NCBI GenBank assembly: GCA_020634515.1
Contig: JACKBL010000004.1
Location: forward strand, 310,001-374,000
DNA length: 64,000 nucleotides
Direction: 5' to 3'
Source: Ardenticatenales bacterium
Lineage (GTDB): Bacteria > Chloroflexota > Anaerolineae > Promineifilales > Promineifilaceae
Part shown: piece after piece, positions 20,701 through 32,700 of the stretch
Position numbering within the stretch: the stretch's first letter is position 1
Layout of the letters: the number at the start of each line of letters is the position of its first letter
The notes under the pieces: model-generated
Told to the model about the DNA's origin: nothing
Database searches by the model: none
What the model saw: only the letters and a program-made list of their open reading frames with translations
Translations under genes and position numbers: made by a program

Positions 20701-23700
20701 CCTGGAAGAGGCCAGAGAGACAGGAATCTCCCTTGCCCCACTGCTGCGATTCCGCCAGGTAGGAGGTGTCGTAGAAGTGGACGCGCGGCGTGCAGTAGAC
20801 GAGTTCGGGCAGTTCCACGCCCTTGTAGTCGTCGTGCTTGCATTCTGCCTCCCAGTCAACGAATGAACCCGGCTCGCTGGGCAGTAGCCGCCAGACGCCG
20901 CTCACCTGCTGGCCGGGAGCCACGTCGCCCCAGTTCAGTACGGAGGGGCCGATCAAGGTGAAATTGGTGGGGTAGACCTCGCTTTGTTTGATGATCTTTG
21001 GCTGCGGCGTTTCTACACGGAAGTTGCGCGCCGTGCCGTAGCCGATGTTTGTCGCCACCACCAGCCAGTCGAAGGTCTGGCTGCCCAGAACGTAGTTGGG
21101 CAGGTAGTAGTCAAGCACAATGCGCGGCTGCGGCTCCACCGTAATGGGCGCGGGCGAGGTGATTAACTCCTTTTGCACGCCGTTGACCTTGTAGCGGATG
21201 ATGGCGTACACGTCAAAGTAGCCCAGTTCCGTGAGCCCGGGGGCGTCAGGGATGATAGTCCAACTGGCGAAGTAGTTTTGCCCGCTGGGCAGGTTGGGCA
21301 GGGCGGTGGGCGTCTCCGGGACGATGATGAAGTTGGCCGGGTAAATCTTTTGCCATCTGCCTGGTGTGCCGTCCAGGAGGTTTTCTGCCGGCACAATCGA
21401 AGTCAGCGGCAGCGTGGGCGTGAAGTCTCCCGTGGGCGTGATGGGATCTTCCGGCAGGCGCACGGGCACAATCTCTCCCTGACCGTTCTGGAAGACAATA
21501 CTCACTTCCACGTCCGTCAACTCGGAGGCCAGACCATTGCCCAGATCGAGGTCGGCGGTGAAGGCCTGGCGGTCCAGCGAGAAGCGCTGCTCCAGTTGCA
21601 AAATGACGACGTTTTCCTTGAAGTCGGGCGAAAAGGCGAAGCCGGGTCCGGGCGCACCCGTGACCACGTGGACGAGCGCATTGCCCACGGGATACCATTC
21701 GCCTACCGGTTGCGCGCAGTAGCAGCCGACGAGGATTTGCCAGTTGCCCACGATCACTTCGTTGGGGCCAAAGATGTCCGGGTTCCACTGGGTAACGATG
21801 TCATCCCAGGGGGGCGTTTCCTGTCCGTACTGTGGCGGTGGTTCTCCTGGCGGCGGCGGTGGCGGCGCGCCCCCTTCGCCCGCCGTCAGCGGCGTAACGA
21901 ACTGCGTTTCCACGCGCAGGCCGCCGGGCGTCATCTCCGCCTCGATGCCGATCAGGGTGGTGATGCCATTGGTGGCGTAAATCTGGATGTAATCGTAATA
22001 GAAGCCTTCGGCCAGCCATTGTGGTGGCTCGACAATCAGGTCAAAGCCGATCTCTTCGCCCACTTCCAGGGAGTCAATCAGGGTGGTGCTGACCGTAATC
22101 CAGTTCAGGTTTTGCGGCGGCACGATGGTGATGTCTTCCATCGTGGGGGGGATGCCGTTGAGGTTGCTCTCTTCGGGATACCCCGTGTTCACCAATTTCA
22201 AGGGGATGTGCGCCTGCTGACCGGGTTGCACCAGCCCCGGTGTGGCATCAATGCGATACCACGTTTCGGGGATGAAGTGTTGGTATTCCGCTTCGACGTT
22301 GATCAGCACCAGCCCTTCATCTCCAGAGCAGGTCTGCATATCCGTGCTGACGGTGAGGAGGAAGGGAGTATGGGAGTTGGGGGGCAGTTCGCCAATGCCG
22401 ATGGAGCCGCCGCCCGTGGGGCCATTGGGGCCGCTGACGCTGGCGGAAACGTTGCCCTGCGTCTGCCAGGTGAGGACGGCGTTGGTGAGGGTGATGGGGT
22501 AGAAGTTGTGGACGGTGATCTCTTGCGTTACCACGCCGTCGTCGTCGCCGCAAAGGTTGATGCGGTCGGGCGAGAAGGACAACCGCGGCACCTGGTGGGG
22601 GATAAAGGTAAGTGTGAAGACGGTGGTGTAGACGTCTTCAATCTCTGTGGGGGTGACGGACCACTTGGCGATAACGGCGGGTTCGTCTACGATGATGAGT
22701 TCTTCCTGGATGCCGTCGCCGGGGACGACGGCGATGTTTTTGTCGCCGAGGAGAATATCGCCGCGTCCCACTTCCAGGTAGTAAGGGCCGGGGGTGAGGT
22801 CGGCAAAGCAACTGTAGCCGGGGCCGTCCTGGTCGCTGCTTTGCACGTAGGCTTGCTGGATGGTGTCGGTGATGGGGCCTGTGGCGATGATTTTGCCGGC
22901 AAGATCCGTCAACCGCAGTGTCGCCTGAGTCAAAGGCGCGCCCGAGTCGGTTTCCACGCGCGCGCACAACGTGCGCGCCAGTTGGTCGCGGATATTTACC
23001 GTCACGGGAATGCTCTGCGACTGTCCGCCGGACGCATCTACCGTTAGCGTCCCCTGGTAGATGTCAATCGTTTCCGTAATCGGCGGCGCGGCATTCACCG
23101 TCACCTCCACCGCCTGCCCTGGATTGAGTACCGTGCCCACCGCCGGTTCGCCCAGGTAGATGAAGGGGATATTCTGCATCGCCAGGCTGATGTCGCTCAG
23201 CGGGGCCGCGCCGGTGTTGCGAATGGTCAGGATTTGCTGCGCCAGTTCGCCGCGATACATGTTGAAGGTGATGGCCGCCGGTTCCAGGCGTAGTCCGGGC
23301 TGCCCTTGCAGGACCAGGGACCATTCCTGTGCGTTCGCGCCCGTTTCCACGTAGACGTAGCCATTGGCTGCGTCATGGCTGGCCGCCGTGATGGTGTATT
23401 CGTAGGCTTGGCCTGTTTCCAGGGAATTGAAGGTAATTTGCCCGGTCGCATCGGTGTCGTTTTCGTAGTAGTAGCTGCTGGAGCCGGGCACGCCTTCTGT
23501 TTCTACGTAGATCGTTTCCACGAGAATGACGTGGGCGTTGATCACGTTTTGCTCCAGGTCGTTGCTCAATTGCAGGTGCAAATTGCGCAGCGGGGCCTGG
23601 ACTTGCGCCGTGAGGAAGACGTTTTGCGTTCCTGCATTGGCCGTCGTTACTTGCAGGCGGTCACGGTAATGACCGTTCACGCCGACCTGGCTGGCGTCCG

Positions 23701-26700
23701 CGATGATAGTGGCAGTGACGACGTCGCCCGGCGCCAGGTTGCCTAACTGCTGTGGCGTGACGGTCACCCAGGGCAGGTGCGGCGGCGGCAGGATGGTGGC
23801 GCTGATCAGGTTGGCCGTGCCTTCGTTGCTGATGGTCAGGACCAGGGTGCGCGTCAAACCTTCGGGGACGACGAGGCTGGGGTAGAGGGAGGAGATGACC
23901 ATGTTGGGCTGCGGCGCTTTGAGGACGGTGGGGCTGGAGGCGGTGTTGTCCGCTGTATCCAGTTCCGGTTCGGCAGCCTGGGCGACGACGGTGTTGTAGA
24001 CGGTGCTGTTGAGGGGGGCGTTGTTGTCTACGAGGGTTTCCAGGTGCAGGTTGGCGCTCTGGCCGACAGGGAGGGGGCCGACCTGCCAGACGATGGTGCG
24101 GGTAGTGGTGTAGTAGGTGAAGGGGTAGGGGCTGGTCTGGGTGACGAAGGTGGTGTAGTTGGGGAGGGTGTCGCTGATGAGGGTGGTAGATGCCGGCATC
24201 AACCCCTCATTCTTCACCGTCACGTCATACGCCAGCGGATACCCCACCGTCGCCTGCGCCGGTCCGCTTTGTGTCACGTGCAAGTCCGGACCAATAAACG
24301 AAACCGTCACCGTTTTGTTCAACGCCAGGCCGTCAATTGTTACCCCAATTGTGAACGCGCCGATCTCGCTGCTGCTGACGCTGCCCAACGCTCGTCCGCT
24401 GGGGTCTGTGGGATAATTAGGCTGCGCCAGATTCACGGGCGCATTCGTCGTAAACACCACGGGTAAGTCGGGGATGGCGTTCCCGTTCGCGTCGCGGGCC
24501 GTGGCTATCAGCGTCAGGGCATGCTGCCCATCCGCCGCCGCCGTGCGCGCCCCCAGAATATTAATATCCGAGCGGTTGGGGTCCAGCGGCGTGGGCAGGA
24601 ACGTTACCGTACCGCCTACGAGCGTCACGTTTCCCACCAGGTCGCGCAGCGAAATCTGCTTCGCCTGCGCCGTTGAAGAGGCCAGCGTGAATGCGACCTG
24701 CCCGGTCGCATCCGTGTTCTGGGTGGTGGAGGGGTGAATAACGTTGTTGTTCCCCGTGACCTGAATCTGGATGGCCCGATTCGCCAGCGGACGGTTGAGT
24801 ATGTCCCGCAGCGTGGCCGTAATCGTGATCACGCTGCTGCCATTGGCCGCCGCCTGCGTGGGCGTAATGATGATGGTGGAATTGGCCGCGTTCGCCGGCG
24901 CGGGCGTGAAGGAGAGATTCACCACGTCCGTGAGGGTGATCCCCTCGCCGACCACCAGGGCCGTCACCTGGGATGACTGCGCGGTCGTTGAGCGCACAGT
25001 GGCCTGCAACTGCCCCGCCGCATCCGTCAGCGTCACCGGCTGCGTCACCGTAATGTCCACGCCCGTGGCCTGTAAATGCACTTCCTCCCCTGCCAGCGGG
25101 TTCGCCTGCGCGTCTGTCAGGGTCACGGTTAGCGTGGCTGCGTCCAGGCCATCGGCAATGACGTTGCTCTTGTTGGTCGTCAACTGGGAGGCGTCCGCGT
25201 CCACGGGGCCAACGGTGAACGTCACGGTGGCCGTTTGCTGCAACAGTTCCCCGCGCAGCCCGCGCGCGTCCAGGACGTGCAAGCCTACCTTGGTGGACGT
25301 GATCACCGCCGTGACGACGCCATTGCTATCGCTGTCCCCGACGTAGACGTAGCCGACGGCGGGCTGCCCGTTGATGTGGGCGTTATTGCCCGGCGTAGCC
25401 CGCAGTTCCACGCCTTCGCCCGCCAGCGGCGCGCCGTCGCGGGCGCGCAGCGTCACCGTAATGGTGGCCGCGCTCACGCCGTCCGCCACCAGTGCGTCGG
25501 GGGCCAGGATGAGGCTGGAATTGAGGGGGTCAATGCCGTTGAAGTAGAGGGTGCCCAGGCAGACAGCCGGGCATGTGCCGGCATCGCCTGCGTTGACGCT
25601 GTAGCTGCCCGTGAATGTGTCCACCGCGGCGTACACGGCAATGCGCCCGCCGCCGCCGCCGCCGCCGCGTCCATAAGCGTTGCCCAAAGTGGTGGTGCCG
25701 CCATCGCCGCCGTTGGCGCGGATGCTGCCGCCGCCTTGCAGCACGCCCGCCTCAATCCAGAGGGAACCGCCGGAACCGCCGCCTGCGCCATCAAAGCCGC
25801 CGAAGCCGCCGGAAATACCGTTGCTGCTGAGCGTGCCACTGATCGCTAACGTATTGGCGACGATCAGGTGTACCGCGCCGCCGCCCGCGCCGCCGGCGCG
25901 TCCGCCGCTGTAGCCGCCGCCGCTGCCCAGGTCTAGCGGCTGGTACAGGTCGCCATAGGGTGCGCCGCCCGGATGTTCGGCGTTGTGTCCCCAGCCGCCA
26001 TGGCCGCCGCCGCCTGCTTGATCCCAGGGGCCGCCGCCGGGTGCGCCCGCGCCCGGCCCGGACGTAGAACCATATCCCTGCCCATCGGCGGTGAAGGCGG
26101 CACCCTCCGCAATGGTCAGCTCGGAAGCCACCAGCGTCAGGCCGTAATCGTCGTTGTAGTCGGTGTTGCCGTTGTTGTAGTTGACGGCCTTGAGGGTTGT
26201 GCCGCCGCCGATGGTAACGGTTGTGAAGGTGTACACGCCGCTGCGCCAAGGGGTGCTGGCGCTTAGTTCCAGGCCGCCGCTGCTCTGCGTGGTGATGCTG
26301 TTCGCGCCTAGTAGATCGCCCTGGATCGCCAGGGTGACGCCGCTGATGAGCATGTCCGCGTCCCCGATGACCAGGCCGCTGCTGCTGAGGCGGGCCGTGC
26401 CATCACCGCCGGCTGTGCCGTTGGTAAGGGTGAGAATGGAGCCGGGGTCAGGGAGGTGCAAATGGCCGTAGCCGGTGAGTTGGATTGCCGTAAAATGGTA
26501 CGCGCCTGTCAGCAGGCCCGCGCTCTGGCCGTTGTGGCCGGCATTATCCACGCGCAGCAGGTCCTGGTTCTGGCGATAAAGCGTGCCCGGGCCGCCGTAT
26601 TGGGAGCCGCCGCCGCCGTGAAGTTGGAAGGCGCCGGTGTAGTCGTCAATGCCGGCATACACGGCCACACGACCCCCCGCGCCGCCCCCGCCGCGCCCAT

Positions 26701-29700
26701 ACGCATTGCCCAAACTTGTTGTGCCGCCATCGCCGCCGGAGGCCTGGATACTGCCGCCCCCCGTGAGCGTGTTCGCGTCTAGCCAGATAGCGCCGCCCGC
26801 GCCGCCGCCGCCGGCGTCAAAGCCGCCGTAGCCCGCGGAGAGGCCATTGCTGGAGAGCGTGCCGCTGATGGTGAGGGTGTCCGCCACCACCAGGTGAATG
26901 GCCCCGCCGCCTGCGCCGCCCGCATTGCCGCCGCTGCTGCCGCCGCCGCTGCCCGATTCCCGCGGTTGGTACACCTTGTCGTAGGGCGCGCCGCCGGGAT
27001 GTTCTGCCGCGCCGCCCCAGCCGCCATGCCCCGCGCCGCCCGCCTGGTTCCAGGGACCACCGCCGTTTTCACCCGCGCCAGGGCCAGCCGCCGCGCCATA
27101 CCCCTGCCCATTGGCGGAGATGGCCGCGCCGGTGTCGATGATCACGTTGTTGGCCGTGATCGTCGTCGCGCCTTGCAGCGTGAGGATGGCGTTGTTGAGT
27201 ACCGTGAGGCTGTCCAGCGCGACGGCGCTTTCGTTCCAGGTGGTGTCGTTGCTGATAACGACCTGGTCGGAGACGGTGAGCGTGGCCGTCGCCAGTAGGG
27301 ATGGTTGCACGCTGTCCGTGACGGTGATTGTTTGTGGACCGGGTGTGCGGAAGCGGATGCCGCCGCTGAAGGTGTGCGCGCCGCCATCCGTGGGTGCAAA
27401 GGTGTAGGGAGTGGGCAGGGTGGCCTGCGCGTCGCTGCTGCTGAAGAGGACCTGGCCGGTGTAGCTGCCGGCAACGTTGCCGAACGGGTCGTACAGCGTG
27501 ACGGCGGCGTCCACGGGGTCGAGCAACTGCGTGCTGCTGAGGATGTCCAGCGTCAGCGAGGTCGCCGGGGCCGCCTGCACGGGCAGCGGCTGGCTCATCG
27601 CTACAGGCCACGGTTGATTCGTGGGCGTGGCCGTGATGACGTGGCTGCCGGCCAGTCGTAGCGTGGCGGAAACCATTGCCGTGCCAGCTACCAGATCAAC
27701 TGTGGCGGGCATGTCGGCGAGCGGATCGCTCACGGTGAGTTGCAGGGTTCCCGTGATAGGAACGGGATTCCAGTAGGCGTCTACTGCTTGCAGGGTGAAG
27801 GTGAAGGGGGCGCCCGCGGTGACGGCGGCAGGCGTGCCTGCCTGTCCAGGGAGGATGCCGGGCGTGGCTGTTTCTCCTGGTAGGAGCAACTGCGCTTGCA
27901 TCGCGGTGTCTGCCAGGAATGTGACTGTCACTGTCTCCGGGGCGGATACGGTTTCGCCGCGCGCGGCCAGATGCTTTACTTCGGCGCGCGTGGAGGCCAG
28001 TGTGGCCGTGGCTACCCCGCCCACGTCTGCCGCGCCGATGTCAATCCAGTTGGCGCCGGTGACAACTACGCCGTTGAGCAAGCTGTATGTGCCGCTGAGG
28101 AAGCGAAGGGAGACGATTTCTCCGGGTAGGGGGTCGCCCGCGGTGTTGCGCAGCGTGACTGTGATGAGGGCCGTTTGCAGGCCGTCGGCCAGCAGTGTCG
28201 TGGGGGCGGCGGCGAGGCTGGGCTGCGCGGGGGTGATGAAGGTGACGTTGGTGAGGGTGAGGGCTGCGCCGTAGGCTGCGTCATAAAGGGCCAGCGAGCG
28301 TGGTCCTGCGCCGGTTGCGGCCAGCGTAAAGGAGATTCCGCCCTCGAGGGTGCTGGAAATGAGGGGAGCGGGGGCGATCAGGTTGCCGCTGCCGCCTACT
28401 TGCAAGCCGATGGAGCGTTCGGATACGGGCAGACCCGCGCCGTCCCGCAATGTACCGCTGATGGCGATCGTGTCTACGCCGTCGGCAATGGCCATGGTGG
28501 GGGTGACGACGATGGTGGAGGCGAGCAGGTCCACGGGGCCTGCTTCGATGACGGTGAGGGTGATGGGCAGGGTGAACCGCGGCACAGCGGGGTCGTTGCT
28601 GAGGATGTGCAACGCGGTGGGGTATGTGCCGCTGATCAGGTATTGGGCGTCGAGGGTGAGGGTGAGGGGGGTGCTGGCGAGTGGGGCCAGTAGGCCGTTG
28701 AGCGGTTCGACGATGACCCAACCGGGAATGTCCGTCGCCACCCAGGTCGCGCCGACGATGTTGCCCGTGTAGCCGTGGCCGCTGGCGTCGGCGGTGGTGG
28801 GGCCAAAGCCTTCGTTGCAAGGCCAGTAGCCGAGCAATCCGGGTTCGTCGCCATTGAGGGGGATGTAGAGGTTGTTGATGATTTGCGCCGGGGTGCGCAC
28901 GCCAGACCAGACGCGGGCCTCGTCAATCTGGCCTGTGAAGTATTCGCCAAAGCCGGGATTGCCGCCGATGCGGATGTTGTTGTCGGCGGTGTCCGTGGAG
29001 AAGTAGGGGATGAGGACGGACTGGTCATTTTTGTAGAAGGTGACGCCGATGCCGGGTTGGAAGACGGCGGCGACGTGCTGCCAGGTATTCAGGTCCACGG
29101 TGAAGCCGGTGGAGCGGGCGTTTTCGCCGGTGAAGACGTACCAGACGCCGCCTTCGTGCAGGATGGACCAGTCATGGCCGCCGTTGTCGGAGCTGATGAT
29201 GTGGTGGCGTCCGCTGCTGGTGGAGGTGGGATAGGCCCACGCTTCCAGGGTGAGGCCGGGAGAACCGCTGCCCTGGTCAATGTTCAGGCCGGTGGCGACA
29301 TAGTCGTTGCCGTCGAACTGGAGCGCCTGGCCGTTGTTGATGACCCAGTTGAGGTTGCTGCCGCCGTTGTTGGCGAGGGTGAGGGTGATCTGGCGGCTGG
29401 TGTGGATGGGCAGGGTGGCGCTGACGGCGGCGGGGGTAACGGCGATAATAGGGGGATCAATGGCGGAGCCGTTGACGGGGAGGGTGAGGATGGGGGTGAT
29501 GGGGTTGTTGGTGGTGAGGGTGAGGGTGGCGGTGAGAATGCCGGCATTTTCCGCCCCATACACAACTGTCACGACCTGGCTGCCGCCCCAGAGTGGAAGC
29601 ACGAAGCTCGTCGGCGACGCCGCCAGTTCCGCCGAGTCGGCGGTTATGTCAAATACGCGCAGGTCTTCCGACCCCGTATTCGTCACCGTGAAGGTCAGCG

Positions 29701-32700
29701 TGCGTGTGTAACCGGTGAAACCTGCGCCGAAGTCCAGCAGCGTCGGCGTGATTACGGCATGGGGCTGGCCGATGACGGTCAGTGTGAGGGGCGTGGTTAA
29801 CAGGGGCGTGACGGGGTCGTTGCTGAGTAGCTGGATGTGCGCGTCATAGGTGCCGCTGAGGAGGTTGGTCGCGTTTAGTGTGACGGTGATGGGCGTGGCG
29901 CTGTCCATGGCGGTGTTGCCGTTGGCGGGGTTGAGGTCGAGCCAGTTGGGACGTGGGGAGAAGGAGAGGGCCAGGTTGGGTTGGACGAGGGCCTGGTTGT
30001 AGGCGGCCTGGAGGCCGAGGCTGCCGTCCTGGTTTTCGATGCCGATGGTGTTGGTGGTGAGGGGGGCGGAGGGGGTGAAGGTGAGGTATTGGATGAGGAT
30101 GTTGCCGGTGGGGCGGAGGATGATTTCGGCGGTGATGGCGTCGCCGCCGCAGCAGAACCAGGAGTAGTTGGTGAACTGGATGACGAGCTGGCCGGCGACG
30201 TTTTGGTAGTGGATTGTGCCGGCACGTGGGTGCAGATCATCCCACAACCAGGCAATGATGTTGTTCGGGTCGCCGCTATCGGGAAGGGGTGTGTTGCCCA
30301 GGTCGTCGTAATAGGTCGGCGGTCCAAAACCGATGAATCCGTTGGAACCGACGTAGAATTCGGTGTAGGTTTCGCCGAAGTAGGTGAAGTCAAAGCCGAT
30401 GGGGAAGGGGCCGACGTAGTTGTCGTCACTGAGGCCGAAGATGGGCGTGCCCGTGCCGGCAATATCCATCCAGTTGAACGCCGGTCCGCCCGCCTCGTTG
30501 CTGCTGCTGAGGACGTAGTCCATGCCGGCAGTGCCGCTTACCGTACTCACCGCCGTCAAATCCCAGGCCAGGTCGCTTTCGCCCGTATTCGACACGAGCA
30601 GCGGAACCTGGCGGCTGTTACCGCTGATGAGGGTTTCGCTGATCACGGCCGGGGACAGGTGCGCCACGGGCAGCCCTAACGCCTCGCCGCTCAAGCCGAC
30701 GGTCAGCAGCGGCGTTAGGGCGCTGTTCGTGGTCAACGTGAGCGTGCCCAGTAGCGTGCCGCTGACTATGGGGCTGAATGTGACCATTACCGATTGACTC
30801 GCCAATGGCGGCGTGGCGAAGCTGACGGGCGTGGTGGAAATGGCGGGATCGCTGGCGGTCACGTCCGTGACCACCAGATCGGCCAGCCCTTGATTCTCAA
30901 TCAGGAGAGGCAGGGTGGACGTGTATCCGACAAACATGCCGCCGAAGTCCAATTGTGCCGGCACAGCCACGGGCAATGCGTCCGCCGTCACGTGCATGGT
31001 CACGGGCAATGTGGCCCGCGGCGTGGCCGGTGCGTTGCCGTCAATGAGGATGTTCGCATAGTACGTGTTGCTGAACAGCGCCGTGGCGTCTAGTGTGACG
31101 GTGACTTGCGTCGCTGCTTGTGGCGACAGCACGCCCGCCAGTGGATCGAGGGCCAACCAGCCAAAATAGGGGCTCGTCTCCAGGCGGGCAAAACCCGTGC
31201 CGTTTTCGCCTTCGATGATGTAGATGCCGCTGATGCCGCTTGCCCCCACATGCACGAGTCCCCCGTCATCTACATTTATGAAGGGAACGGTCGTCACGCT
31301 CCAGGTTTCCGTGGTGAGATCGAATGCGTACCAATTATTGCCGCCGTAATTGCCATAGGTGTAGTAGACGTTGTCCACCGGGTCGATGGCCCCGCCCAGG
31401 ACGGCCCCATCCGGCAGGGAGGGCAGCGCCGTCCAACTGTTGGCGGCCACATCGTAGCGGGCAAACGCGATTTCTCCGTTGCCTTGATGCCCATAGATGA
31501 AGCCATCGAGATAGACAAGCGCGCCCCACAGTTCGAAATAGGTTGGCGGTGCCGCCAGGTCGGTCCAGATGTCGGTGATGGTGTCGTAACGGCGGAAGAC
31601 AACGTCGGACACGAGGTAGAGATAGCGGTTGCCGTCGGTGGTGATGTTGCCTGTGCCGTCCCCCAGGCCATTGCTGATCACGTTCCAGGTGTTGCCGGCG
31701 ATGTCATAGACGCCCATTTGCGTGCTGTTGTTGGTGTAGACGGTGTAAATCTTGCCGTTCAGGTAGGCCGCGCCGCCATTGTTGCCGCTGCTGAGCGGCG
31801 CGCTGGCCAGGCCGGTCCAGAGATCGGTAGCGGGATCGTAGCGGTAGAAGCCTGTGTCGTAATTGCCCTGGGCGTAGATGAATGACGTGTTGGGATCGAC
31901 GGCCAGGCAGGTGAGGGGGACGGGGCTGTTTGCCAGGAGGGTGAAGTCGCCGGGGGCGAGTGGGAAAATGCCGGCACGACGCTTGCGCACGGGCAGTTGG
32001 TTATTGTCGAGGGCGGGGGATGGGGAAATGCCGGCAAAATCAAACATCATTGGCGGCTCAGACGGATGAATTTCGGCCCGGCTGAGCGACCACGCCAGGT
32101 CCGCGGCACCCGTGTTGCTGATCGTCACCGTGACCGTTTGCGTTTGCCCTGATTCCAGCGTCTTTTCAATGGCCGTAGGCGCATAGACAAGGACGGGCGG
32201 ATCCACCGCGGTGACCACCACAGTGACTATCCGCGTGGGAGAGAGGGGGGCGTTGCTGCTAACGGTCAGCGTCGTGGTCAGCACGCCGCTGACAATGGGA
32301 GTGGCCGTGACCAGAACAGATTGCGCGCTATCCGGCGGCACAATGAAGGTGGTAGGCGAGACAGTGACCGTGGGATCGGCGGCGCTGACGGCGCTAACCA
32401 GGAGGTCCGCCGTGCCACTGTTGCTCACCAGCAGCGGTTCGCCGGTGGGGTATCCGACGTAAGCCGGGCTAATGGTCAATTGTGTGGGGGTGACGACGAT
32501 TGTCGGCGATCCCAGGACGTGCATGGTGATGGGCACGGGGAGTTGGGGCAGGTCGGGGTCATTGCTGTTAACGCGCAGGATGGTGTTGTACGTTCCGCTG
32601 AGCAGGTTAGTGGCGTTGAGGGTGATGGTGATGGGTGTGCTGACAGCGGGTGGGGTGAGGCCATTGGCGGGTGTTACTTGCAGCCAGCGGTCGCTAAGAA